64,000 bases of DNA from Persicaria tinctoria. Lineage: Eukaryota; Streptophyta; Magnoliopsida; Caryophyllales; Polygonaceae. The position numbers and the translations under genes were made by a program. The notes below the pieces were generated by a model. That model did no database searches, had not been told where the DNA came from, and saw only the letters and a list, made by a program, of their open reading frames with translations. The stretch covers positions 50,872,314 to 50,936,313 of the forward strand of contig JBANSL010000003.1 of the NCBI GenBank assembly GCA_037127255.1, written 5' to 3'. Below are positions 47,640 to 58,117 of the stretch, piece by piece. How positions within the stretch are numbered: position 1 is the first letter of the stretch; each line of letters starts with the position of its first letter.

Positions 47640-48170
47640 CCTAATTGATGGGGATATTACAGATCTGAGGTTTTGACGATCTCACTTTTTTAACAAATTG
47701 AAAAATAACCTAATTTTAAAATCGAAGAATCAAAAGAAGATGAAAGTGAGGATAGAGGAAACATTGTACCTGAGAGAGAAGTGACTCCATCTATAGCAGC
47801 CGCTGCCTCGACGTCGACGACAATGACCTCGTCACGCCCGCTCCAAGCTTCCTGGAGCCTCCTCGGATCCAGCCTTCTTGGTGCCGTCGCGAGGAGACGA
47901 AAAGGTCCTTAGATATTCCAATCTGTGGGGGTGAAGATGCAGAGGAGAGGGGATGTGGATGGGGAGGGAGGGTGGTGGAGCAGATTTGGAGATGGAGATG
48001 GGGCTTTCGCTCCAACGAGAGAGAAGAGAGTAGAACTAAGAACAGACGGGAAAGTGAAACCCTTTGCCGAAATGGAGAGATTTGGATATGGTCAGGAATC
48101 TCATGGGCGGGTGTGTAAATTAATTCAAGATTTCATTCCGCGCCTTTTTAAAAATTTTCAATATGAATAT
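47640..48170 (-). other. GC-rich leader-like sequence in CACTA-3
   Basis: Read on the minus strand this resembles a plant gene 5' end: a CT-rich leader, an ATG at 48015 opening a Pro/Ser-rich 74-residue frame, and a second ATG near 47789 before a GTACAA donor. It could be the captured promoter/first exon of a host gene. No family is recognised. Confidence 0.35.
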
Positions 48171-48302
48171 TTAACATCGGTCTAAAATATATGGTGATGT
48201 TTATTTTATTTTTAACATCACAAATTTATAAACCGATGTTAAAAAACTGTTTAACATGGCAGGTTTTTCTGACCGATGTTAAATAACAGAATTCTAGTAG
48301 TG

Positions 48303-48720
48303 AATATTTTACCCTTTTTTTTTAAGCACGATAAGAATTTGGTTTATCTAGACAAGGCTAGAGAAACCGAGAGACTAGACAAGCCGGTAGATGGACTAAC
48401 CATCATGTACAACTGGAAGCAAATAACTAAAGCAAATGACAAAAAGGAAATTATAGAAGCAAATGACATAAATAAAAATACAAAGATTGTATACAGGCCA
48501 TCCTACACTTCGAAAACACGAGCCAAAGACGAAACGAAAAGATTAGCCAAAGGGGACAACGCACACAGAGAACTTTGGGGACCAGCAGACACCTCAGATT
48601 ATGGACTCGAACGAGCCTTCAGATGTCAATCGCACATCCAATACATCATTGAACATGACGACAAATCAACCATCGCTCACAATAAGCCTTTAACACAACA
48701 AGAATAACACAGTACACCAG
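48303..48720 (+). other. Unassigned segment right of CACTA-3
   Basis: It begins with the AAT target duplicate. One 143-codon plus frame (48276-48707) is Lys/Asp/Glu-rich without recognised motif. It may be retroelement sequence disturbed by earlier insertions. Confidence 0.3.
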
Positions 48721-49139
48721 TCCGCAAACTCAACCCCAACCCACACCAGTGCTCAAACAAACCCTAAGCATCGTAAGCAGGCTACCACATAGGATAAGCC
48801 CAATAGGTAAATGCATTCGATGGCTTTTTGCTTAACCATGTAATTATCATTTGGTGTACATAAGTGTTGAACTTCTGGTTCACTTTCATTTATCCGCGGA
48901 TCCCAAATGATAGAGAAGTTGCTTCCATGCAATCTCTTACTTTAATATATAGCCTCATTTCCTCTCCCCCTAAATACCGAGCATTTGATCACCTTTATAA
49001 AGCTCGAGGAATTTGATATCATTAGGGACTCAAACCCCATGTATCACTCAACTTCTTTGTGGTCTTTTAGTTAATTGTGGAGGAGGCCTCGGAACATATA
49101 CTCTCTTCTGGAGATAATTTGGGAGAATTTATTGTGTCA

Positions 49140-49500
49140 AATTCGAATTGCAAAATTGCATGGGCCCATTTGACTAACGACTCTTCTCGATCGTTGTGAG
49201 CTACTATATGCTCCATAAACATTCTCTACCTTTTCATATAACCAATGTGTTAAGGCATCTATATTGGAATAACATTGGTCCATATGACGATGTTGTATGT
49301 TCGTAGTTGTCTCATTGAACTCGGTCAAGAGACATAAGAGACTTTGCATTTACTCTTTATTATAGACGGTCTTGTTATTATTTTGCCAAGAGAACAAGCC
49401 GTACATGTATGGTCACCCTTATTGAGGATCTTTCGGTCCTAGGATCTTCTAATCCTTTGGTGGGAATTCATGTGAATTTCAATGATCTTACAAATCATCG
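49140..49500 (-). pseudogene. Copia GAG-pre-integrase and integrase remnant
   Basis: The minus strand encodes MICKIIEIHMNSHQRIRRS, then RKILNKGDHTCTACSLGKII with TRP. HxCxACxLGK is the end of the GAG-pre-integrase zinc-binding region of copia polyproteins. Further on, IDALTHWLYEK resembles the start of the integrase core (usual form IDASTRW). Stops and frame changes are frequent. Confidence 0.62.
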
Positions 49501-50389
49501 TTTTACCTGAGCGACCAAGTGCCACAAAGAATAAGATTTTATCATCAACTAACTTCTAGTTAGTGACATCATAAGTTTCAATGGGATAACATTCTAACCA
49601 TTGAACTTTGTACATGGTGATCCATTTAATTAATCAGATGCTGTTAACTGGGTATTTTCAGAACTTCTGTTGGTTTCATACTACAGGTATGAAACTAATG
49701 ACCAACTACGTGTATTCATTAGATACACTTTATCATTATTCATAATGTTCTTCGGAACATTAGAATTAACCGTACAAAGATGACCTAGTTATAAGCCACG
49801 ACAATAACATTAATTGGTTGCGCGCTTAACCATTACCTCTTTTACAACCTCTACAGGAGGGGCATGCTTCAGGTCATGCTTAAAGGATTGTCAGGAAGTG
49901 ACCTTGTAAACTAAATCATGTTTCGTGGTTATTTATAATGGTTGTACTAACCAAAATAAAAATAGTTCTAAATATGTCATAACCCACATTCCATGTACTT
50001 CTTCAAGAGTACAAATGTTTAAAATAAGATCTTATACTCTCCTAGAGTTTATAAGAATATGAAATTAGAGTCTTCAAGCTGTTATGCATGCTTTGATGAA
50101 AATTCACAATATGGTGCATTATGAGAATAATAATAATAAAACTATGTAAAAGATAATACTAAATAGTAAAGCATACCACTATTAAGAAAGATGAATATGA
50201 ACAATAATAATCTTAAATAAGTAAATAAAATTCATGCCAACTTCGAGTGACAAGAAAGTTTAACATAGATCTTTGAGACCTTTTATCACCTACGTCAGGA
50301 GGCGGTATTCTTATATGCAATTTTATTGTTTACTGCGGGAAACTGATTGAGAAACATTAAGGATCATAGTTGATTTGGTTCTCTAGCTA

Positions 50390-51060
50390 TACGAATCATC
50401 ACTACAAGGATGACGTTTACTGGTTTATCCCTACAAGGGTGCGGTTTATCATTCATCTACTTCGGGAGATATGTCTATTCATCTACTTCAAGAGATGAAG
50501 AATAAAAAATATAATATACAAATGCAAGTAAATAAAATAAAATAAAAGGCTAATCATTGATGTATCACTGCAGGGATGAAAATATTTGGTTCATCGCTTA
50601 AAGGATGAAATTAATCGGTCTATCTTAAAGATACAACTTGTTCATTCACCTACTTCGGGAGATGAGAATGTTAATCTCTTTCGAGAGATGTACCCGTTCA
50701 TCTACTTTGGAAGATGCGATGGTTTCATTCATCTACTTCGGGAGATGAGGGAAAACAAATATAGTTTAAATAAATAAAATAACATAACATACATATGAAT
50801 TAAATAAACATAAATAATAAATATAATTTCATCACTACGGGGATGAGATTTATCATTTCATCGCTACGAGGATGAGATTTATCGATCACGATCAAGTGAT
50901 TTACCAATTTCCTTATTTAAGATTAGTCATATCCACTTCGAGGGATAAAACTTACCACTTCGGGGGTGATATAATTTATATCTACGCATCATCTTCGGGG
51001 ATGTGTTCATCTATTTCACGAGCTAAATCTCATCACTTCAGGGATGATATATACAACTCT
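50390..51060 (-). repeat. Array of short hairpins in the minus-strand copia
   Basis: Some sixteen units such as CATCTACTTCGGGAGATG, ATCTCTTTCGAGAGAT, CATCACTACGGGGATGAG and CATCGCTACGAGGATG occur every 20-60 bp. Each folds on itself, and several have a TTCG loop as read on the plus strand (CGAA in the element's sense strand). Confidence 0.75.
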
Positions 51061-51291
51061 GAAAGTTTGGGTCTTTTCCTGTAATTATCAGAAGTACAAG
51101 CCAAACCGAAATTTTGAAAATTCAAGGGCTTGTTTTGTAGTTAACCCAAATTTTCCAAAAATCGCTTCGTCTTCTTCAATTGATTTTCAGAGAGCGACGA
51201 CTCGCCGCCGGCCTCAAGTGAGCGACTCGCGCTTTCCACCTCCAACGACCGTGAATTCGTGATCACGAGTGGCGAGCGCGGCGCGCTCCAT

Positions 51292-51500
51292 TCAACGCGG
51301 TTGCTGAATCAGTCTCGGACTCACTTTGACGTTGACGATCTTCGGCGCCTTCTTGAAGTACCTAGAGGCGTCGCCTCTGCCTTGATCGATCTGCTGGTAA
51401 CGCCGAGGTCGCTCCCAATGGAAAGGATGGATTGGATCCGATGATGGAAGGGATATGATGAATGGCGGCATCGGCACCAGAAAGAAAGTGATTAGACACT
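51292..51500 (-). other. Exon-like GC-rich piece next to the DCP1 exon
   Basis: The minus strand encodes PIHPFHWERPRRYQQIDQGR followed by GDASRYFKKAPKIVNVK before a stop at 51292. Composition and length fit a host exon, but I do not recognise it. Confidence 0.35.
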
Positions 51501-51612
51501 CCAGTATAAACAAAGATAAAAGATAAAACGCATACAAAGATTGGTTACTAAAAACAAGAACACCAAACAATTGAAAAATAAGAATAAACATTTGGTAGAA
51601 ATTCGAAGCACC

Positions 51613-51702
51613 AAAGGGATCGATTCGCTGGAGAACAGTAAGATTGAGAAGCCTGGTACTGTTCTGATCCAGATTCTGCATCAACTTACGGCTCTGAGAC
51701 AT
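51613..51702 (-). pseudogene. DCP1: First exon of an mRNA-decapping enzyme subunit DCP1 gene
   Basis: The ATG at 51702 opens MSQSRKLMQNLDQNSTRLL, continuing NLTVLQRIDPF. This is the N-terminus of plant DCP1 (NLDQNSTRLLNLTVLQRIDP is highly conserved), the activator of the decapping enzyme in processing bodies. After IDPF the similarity stops at an intron-like border (TTTG/GTGCTT). A plausible 5' UTR lies at 51703-51950. The rest of the gene (EVH1/WH1 domain) is absent. It sits directly behind the primer-binding site of a copia LTR in sense orientation. It could be a captured piece, or the broken start of a real gene. Confidence 0.78.
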
Positions 51703-51961
51703 CTCCGCTTAATCAACTATCACCGATTCGCAAAAACTCAAAGAAACCCTCATTTTCTGAATTTCTTGATTCCAGTCTAGGTTTTAATTTCCACCCCCGA
51801 TTAAACTCGTCACTAATTGCAGCTTCGATTACGCCCGCTACTAATGAGAATCTATCAGCCTAGGTACCGAAAGGGTTGGTCGAATTTGACTGCACAAGCA
51901 AGCAAAGACAAGATGAGGGAGAGAGAGGCGGTGGTCCAAAGGTTTAAGTTTTTAGAAACTA

Positions 51962-51973
51962 TCGTGCTGATAA
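51962..51973 (-). promoter_or_regulatory. Copia primer-binding site
   Basis: TTATCAGCACGA on the minus strand, two bases inside the 5' LTR, is of a type seen at the PBS of plant copia elements. Confidence 0.6.
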
Positions 51974-51975
51974 CG

Positions 51976-52139
51976 TGTTATAATATAACGAAGAACGAGA
52001 TAGTATGGAGGAGACAGAGAAGAGATTTCTATTCATTGTCTATTCTCAAGTCACCTTACAACCCTTATATAGGCAATAGAGGTAGAAGTTATAGGAGGTG
52101 AAAAGGTTGGGAGGTGAACAACCACATAATATTACAACA
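51976..52139 (-). repeat. Copia 5' LTR (164 bp)
   Basis: The inverted ends TGTTATAATAT (51976) and ATAATATTACAACA (52139) define a short LTR with a TATATAGG-like box (52069). No matching target duplication is seen on the two sides, consistent with loss of the left part of the element. Confidence 0.6.
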
Positions 52140-53025
52140 GTTTTTATATTCTTTCCATATTTAGTTACTCCTATGTTAGTTGGAGCTATTTATGGAATGT
52201 CTTAATTTTAGTAATACTTAGTTAGGTGAATATAAGGGAAAAGGAAAGTTTATCTCTTCTAGATATTTTCCTTGTCCACTAAGTAGGAATATTTATCTAG
52301 GATTGTTATTAGGATTTAATATTTATTTATCTAAGCCAAAACTCTATCTTTTGTAAAGATAGAATTGGTATAGTTCCCTATTTGAACTCATGTTTTTGTA
52401 AAGATAGAATTGGGATGATGATCCCGATCCATGGGCTGCACAACAACAACGTCGCCGAGAGTTGCAGAGACGAGCTTTTCAATAACAACAAGCTTTAGAG
52501 CGATAACGAGAGGCACAAAGGCGCCACCTTTGGCTTCAACGACAAGCAGAGATCGAAGAAGAGAGGTATCAACAACAACAACAACTCCTTGAGCGTCAAC
52601 GTCAAGCCGCAATTGAGGAGGAGAAATGACAACAACAACGTCGCCTCCGTCAGATTTGGCTTCTCCAACAACGAGAAGTTGAGGAGGAACGAAAACGAAC
52701 GTTGGAGAAAGCGGCCCAACGGCAAGCTAATTGGCTTGATGACGCTTGGAAGATGGCTTATATTTAGAAACTTCTTAATAGTCAGCCTCACGCGCCACCT
52801 ACCTCTGAGATCTTGGAGATATCCGCCACCGATGTGGACGTGATTTTTCTTGACTATACGGCCGACGGGGAGGTAATGGAGGTTGTTTCGGATACTTTCG
52901 TCGGCCAAGAGACTGCACTGCGCGATGATTTTGTTTCGCAGATTCCCGTTGACTCCGAACTCAGAATTGAGTCAACTCAGACTTGTTGCGAAGCTGACTC
53001 GACGAGCTTCCCAACGGTGGGTCAC

Positions 53026-54478
53026 TGACGGAGGGAAAACTTGTCGTTGATCCCGTCAAAGTAAACTCAAACCTATAACTAGTATAGCAATAAGCAAGAG
53101 GTCGATCCCACAGGGAAATTACTATTCAAGTGTGATTTAGATGCCAATTAAGTAACCAAAGAGGGGGTTTTTGAGTGTGAAAGTTCCGCCTTTTACCCAA
53201 GCAGATTGAAGCAAACAAAAGTAAATAATTGTATTTCAGACAATTAGGAGAAGCAATTCTACCTACAATTTTCCACTTTATTGGATTGAAGCGATCCTTG
53301 TAACTTCTTCTCGTCCTATTAAGTTCCCTGTGAATGTCCTTGTCCCGACCTAATATAGTTCCTAGTCCAACCAGTCCTAGCAACCCTTATCAATCGAACA
53401 GTCCCTAAAGAAGGATTTAACCCAATTGATAGCTTTAAGTTTAGAGATTAGCCAAGGTATTTGCAGTCCCTAAAGAGGGATTTAACAACACATTCAACTT
53501 GCTACTTATTCAATTAGTTCAACAAGCCCTAAAGGAACAAATTTGCCACTTAGGTTAAGGTTCACAACCAGGAATCTACAAAACCTTAGCAATTGAATTG
53601 ATCTAACAAGTTGGCCAGACAAGATAGAACAAAACAATAAACAATCAAGCACAAAGAAGTTGAAACATTCAAATATAGGAAACAAGGAACGAGAATTAGA
53701 AACTCACAATCAATCCGAATAAAGCTTCAAATTGCAGGCAGAATAGATGAGTTTAGTTCCTCATGGAAGACATCGCTCAAAATCTCTAAATTGTCTGATG
53801 AATGAATAGAATAGAAGTTCTGAAAATAACATAAAACTTGGCCTTTTAAAACATCAAAGTCGGCCATGAAAGAAATAAATAAGTTGTAGGGTTTTCATTA
53901 ATCAAAACGCTGCGAATTAACGCTGACGACCAATGCTGCGGGCGGAGCATAGGTGCTGCGCCCGCCGCACACTGTTTCCTCCAACCCTTTGCAAATTGAT
54001 TAGCCGCGGGCGCCGCAAGGTTGCTGCGGCCGCAGCCAGGGGCTTTTCACGGAAATTCTATCATGAATTCGCTCTTCTTGTCAACAGGAAAGTTGTAGTT
54101 CTCTAAAAGAGCTTTCCAACGCATGGTCATAATAGTCAATCGGTCAACCGAGGCCTCCAGAAAGTGCAAAATAAGTTCAGCATGTCTAGCGACAACTTCT
54201 GCAGACTTGTTCTTCGTTTAGGTTCGCTTCTTCTTCTCAGGACCTCTTGAGATCTTCATGTAAGCTTCTCCGATCAACTAGACATTCTCTTATAATGCGT
54301 CATCAACCCATGTCTCATCCTCGGATCCACAGTTACCTGAAATAATCAATAAAAGTGTGTAGATTCCGACTCCACTAACATAAAGAGCAAATATGCAAAT
54401 TGTACTTAATCCATCCATGAAATGCATCTTAACTAAGCTAAATGCAACCTATTATGCCTACCTAAATGCATGCTATCA
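53026..54478 (-). repeat. 3' LTR of the TR-GAG-like element
   Basis: It is nearly identical to 56665-58117. It contains GAGCTTTCCAACGCATGGTC (54100), a motif that recurs in the LTR remnant at 63213, and GC-rich inverted segments (53935-54040). Confidence 0.95.
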
Positions 54479-54904
54479 AACTCCCCCACACTTAACTTTT
54501 GCTTGTCCTCAAGCAATGATAGAATGAACATGAATCAATGTATCCCATAGGAAATCCCTTCAAGTTTCAACCTCATCAAAAAGCATCATCATATCAGGTG
54601 AAAACATAAACCAAGCAAACAAACGTCATAGCATGTATTCCAGTGATCAAAGCTTAGAAGTAGACATCATCCAACCTCACTAGAAATATGTGTTTCACTC
54701 ATGTGTTTAGGCTTTAAGGTACAACTCTCAACTCAATCCAAAATGCACTAAGCTCATAGACAATGACCACCATATCACCAAATATCTACCGAAATGTCAT
54801 TACTTGCGGGACACAATAAAGACAACTAAATAAAACGTGACACTTTTTTTTCTTTTCTTTTCTTTTCATTTTTTCTTCTTTTTTTTTCTTTATTGTCTTG
54901 GTGC

Positions 54905-55125
54905 TTTCCTTACGCGAGGCGCAAACATGGGTGTCATGAATGGCCCCGGTCTATCAACACCTCAACCTACTAATATGAGCTCCACTTGAACATCTTTTGA
55001 CGCAAGTTGCAAACATGGGTGTCATGAATGAACCTGGTTACTCAATGATCAAGCTTTCTTTCCTAGTGGATAGTTTTCAACACCTTTTTGCGCGAATCAT
55101 GCCCATGTGGGTCATGCGTAGACCT
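54905..55125 (-). repeat. Three copies of a conserved noncoding block
   Basis: Plus-strand copies at 54913 (GCGAGGCGCAAACATGGGTG), 55001 and 55092 have the form GCGxxxxGCAAACATGGGTGTCATGAATGxxCC. The first copy is almost the same as one in Athila-B (19863). They lie in the 3' untranslated region between the gag-like ORF and the 3' LTR. Confidence 0.75.
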
Positions 55126-55866
55126 AGTTACTAAGTGCATCAACCATTGCCACCTTATTCACTAAATATGCACAAATTAAAATAATAGACTCAAAATATA
55201 AACATAAACTCCGCAAGCAACAGACATGTGAGTCGGTCTTTAAAAATAGATACTGCAGTCAATGTCAAGAGGTAGCAACACAAGGAGAGTAATTCACACA
55301 ATTGAGCAAAATAATTCAAATAAGGTCAAACATTCTCACAGGGTCATGTTTTTAGGACTTCAACCATACTTTAGCTCAATCATACATGCTCAATTATATT
55401 TGCTAGCTCATGTTCTACAAAAATCAAATAAAGACAAAATCAAAACATCCAAAACTCCATGGGATTTATATGCTCATGCTTGAAATTTAAATTAGAGGAC
55501 AAACTAAGCTAGATGGGTATTAGAATAACACATATGTATGCAATGCATGCTTATTTTTGGAATTTTCAATTTTTTTTAATTACAAAAATAAACAAGAAAT
55601 TAATTAAAAAAATGAAATAAATTAAACACGGTGCAGAAATTTAAATATGATCTCCTATATGCATCTATATATACAGAATTCTTCTCCCCACACTTAAAGT
55701 TTTCATTGTCCTCAATAAAACAATAAAGACAAGAAAAGTAAATCAAATATAATCAGGGTGAAGGAAAAGAAAAAGGAAAAAGAAATAAAAACTTACCTCG
55801 GGTTGCCTCCCGAGAAGCGCCTTTGTTTCAAGTCGTTGGCTCGACGTTTTGCTTAAGATTACGAAA

Positions 55867-56562
55867 CTAATCAGACATAGTCAAAGCCCTCAACAACCTG
55901 TCAAACTCTTGTGCACAACTAACAAACAAGCATGCGCTGCATACAAATAAATTGAAACTACATAATAATACATTTAAGAACCGTTTAGACTTATTGTATT
56001 CAGGAGCTTGACTACCCATAAACGGTATATAATACCACCAATTCAGTTCTACTGGTGGCTTGTCAAAGTAGGAGTAAAATGGATCAATGTATTCATCAAT
56101 ATTCTCTCGAGTGCATGAGACGACCTTTACCTGCTCTATAGCCTCAACAATAGGCTCTGGACCTAATTCATCAATGGGCGAGCTAGGGATGATCTCATCA
56201 GATGGAGTGTCTTCTTCCTCAATCTTCTCAATGGGATTTTCCACAATGACTTCAAGAGGTGCAACAGAGGTCTCAACGATTTGAGATACTGGAGAAAGGG
56301 ACTCGTTCTGCGCACATTGATTATCCATGTAGCAGAAAAATTCCCACATCTCCGAGAGTCCCATATCTAATAAACCTTCATCACTCAAGCGCTCGGCAAG
56401 ACTTCGTTTCTCAGCAGTCATGCCATCAAAGATGCATAGAAGCACTTCCCTTATACTAGCTTGATATCCCCATGAATAAACATCGTTAATGTACTCCTGC
56501 AGTCTGATAAAGTATTGATGAAAATTCTCTCCATGTAACTGCAATAACCTAACCATCAACAT
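55867..56562 (-). CDS. Gag-like protein of the TR-GAG-like element
   Basis: The intact 231-codon frame begins MLMVRLLQLHGENFHQYFIR and keeps the retrotransposon-gag pattern: GENFxxYFxRLQEYI, LLCIFDGMTAEKRSLAERL, GLLDMGLSEMWEFFCYMD. A long acidic middle (VIVENPIEKIEEEDTPSDE) follows, then YYIPFMGSQAPEYNKS. The similarity to known gag domains is weak but has the right order. There is no zinc knuckle. Persistence of an ORF without stops in an otherwise noncoding element suggests it has been useful for packaging. The true start may lie upstream, because the first codons follow an intron-like or frame-changed region. Confidence 0.6.
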   Translation of the reverse strand: MLMVRLLQLHGENFHQYFIRLQEYINDVYSWGYQASIREVLLCIFDGMTAEKRSLAERLSDEGLLDMGLSEMWEFFCYMDNQCAQNESLSPVSQIVETSVAPLEVIVENPIEKIEEEDTPSDEIIPSSPIDELGPEPIVEAIEQVKVVSCTRENIDEYIDPFYSYFDKPPVELNWWYYIPFMGSQAPEYNKSKRFLNVLLCSFNLFVCSACLFVSCAQEFDRLLRALTMSD

Positions 56563-56642
56563 ATGTTAGTAGCAAGAGTGTAGACCATGTAAGTGGTCCA
56601 CACCAAAAATCAGCACTAAAAACACACAAGAATTAATAAATT

Positions 56643-56661
56643 TCCCCGGCAACGGCGCCGA
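56643..56661 (-). promoter_or_regulatory. Primer-binding site (tRNA-Asp type)
   Basis: The minus strand reads CGGCGCCGTTGCCGGGGAA immediately inside the 5' LTR. It matches the 3' end complement of tRNA-Asp except for the first base. Confidence 0.88.
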
Positions 56662-56664
56662 ATT

Positions 56665-58117
56665 TGACGGAGGGAAAACCTGTCGTTGATCCCGTCAAAG
56701 TAAACTCAAACCTATAACTAGTATAGCAATAAGCAAGAGGTCGATCCCACTGGGAAATTACTATTCAGGTGTGATTTAGATGCCAATTAAGTAACCAAAG
56801 AGGGGGTTTTTGAGTGTGAAAGTTCCGCCTTTTACCCAAGCGGATTGAAGCAAACAAAAGTAAATAATTGTATTTCAGACAATTAGGAGAAGCAATTCTA
56901 CCTACAATTTTCCACTTTATTGGATTGAAGCGATCCTTGTAACTTCTTCTCGTCCTATTAAGTTCCCTGTGAATATCCTTATCCCGACCTAATATAGTTA
57001 CTAGTCCAACCAGTCCTAGCAACCCTTATCAATCGAACAGTCCCTAAAGAAGGATTTAACCCAATTGATAGCATTAAGTTTAGAGATTAGCCAAGGTATT
57101 TGCAGTCCCTAAAGAGAGATTTAACAACACATTCAACTTCCTACTTATTCAATTAGTTCAACAAGCCCTAAAGGAACAAATTTGCCACTTAGGTTAAGGT
57201 TCACAACCAGGAATCTACAAAACCTTAGCAATTGAATTGATCTAACAAGTTGGCCAGACAAGATAGAACAAAACAATAAACAATCAAGCACAAAGAAGTT
57301 GAAACATTCAAATATTGGAAACAAGGAACGAGAATTAGAAACTCACAATCAATCCGAATAAAGCTTCAAATTGCAGGAAGAGTAGATGAGTTTAGTTCCT
57401 CATGGAAGACATCGCTCAAAATCTCTAAATTGTCTGATGAATGAATAGAATAGAAGTTCTGAAAATAACATAAAACTTGGCCTTTTAAAACATCAAAGTC
57501 GGCCATGAAAGAAATAAATAAGTTCTAGGGTTTTCATTAATCAAAACGCTGCGAATTAACGCTGACGACCAATGCTGCGGGCGGAGCATAGGTGCTGCGC
57601 CCGCCGCACACTGTTTCCTCCAACCCTTTGCAAATTGATTGGACGCGGGCGCCGCAAGGTTGCTGCGGCCGCAGCCAGGGGCTTTTCACGGAAAATCTAT
57701 CATGAATTCGCTCTTCTTGTCAACATGAAAGTTGTAGTTCTCTGAAAGAGCTTTCCAACGCATGGTCATAACTGTCAATCGGACAACCGAGGTCTCCAGA
57801 AAGTGCAAAATAAGTTCAGCATGTCTAGCGACAACTTCTGCAGACTTGTTCTTCGTTTAGGTTCGCTTCTTCTTCTCAGGACCTCTTGAGATCTTCATGT
57901 AAGCTTCTCCGATCAACTAGACATTCTCTTATAATGCGTCATCAACCCATGTCTCATCCTCGGATCCACAGTTACCTGAAATAATCAATAAAAGTGTGTA
58001 GATTCCGACTCCACTAACATAAAGAGCAAATATGCAAATTGTACTTAATCCATCCATGAAATGCATCTTAACTAAGCTAAATGCAACCTATTATGCCTAC
58101 CTAAATGCATGCTATCA
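56665..58117 (-). repeat. 5' LTR of the TR-GAG-like element
   Basis: 1453 bp, same ends as the other copy. Transcription should start within it and run leftward. Confidence 0.95.

Larger units (their letters stand above)
44767..48302. mobile_element. Non-autonomous CACTA-3 (Pack-CACTA) with captured gene pieces
   Basis: The left end reads AACTACTAGAAATTTGC, with the first C mutated; the right end AGAATTCTAGTAGTG ends at 48302. The 3-bp duplication AAT flanks both sides (44764-44766 and 48303-48305). Subterminal ACATCGG/CCGATGT repeats occupy 44785-45085 and 48170-48290. There is no transposase. Inside are fragments of a CSN3-like gene (minus), an F-box gene (plus), unknown exon-like pieces, a tRNA-like sequence and an internal duplication. 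Confidence 0.9.
48720..52139 (-). mobile_element. Ty1/copia element, minus strand, decayed, with host DNA behind its PBS
   Basis: The 5' LTR (51976-52139) with TGTTGTAATATT...ATATTATAACA ends and an adjacent primer-binding site are at the right. A GAG-pre-integrase/integrase remnant lies at 49140-49500. Between them are a DCP1 first exon and a hairpin array. The 3' LTR at the left is not recognised. It is of the same general type as the plus-strand copia at 37994-44766. Confidence 0.6.
53026..58117 (-). mobile_element. TR-GAG-like non-autonomous LTR retrotransposon, full length
   Basis: LTRs of equal length (53026-54478 and 56665-58117, 1453 bp each) with TGACGG...CTATCA ends are flanked by GTCAC (53021-53025 and 58118-58122). 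The tRNA-Asp primer-binding site (56643-56661) adjoins the right LTR and a polypurine tract (GTGTGGGGGAGTT on the minus strand, 54479-54491) the left one, so the element is on the minus strand. The 2186-bp interior holds one gag-like ORF and no pol genes. The LTRs differ at few positions, which indicates a young insertion. Confidence 0.95.

Noticed and set aside
48276..48707. 143-codon ORF as a host gene
   Set aside because: It begins inside the CACTA-3 terminus, has no recognised motif, and lies between transposon remnants.
50390..51060. CRISPR array
   Set aside because: Units are imperfect, spacing is irregular, there are no spacers of constant length, and the context is a plant retrotransposon.
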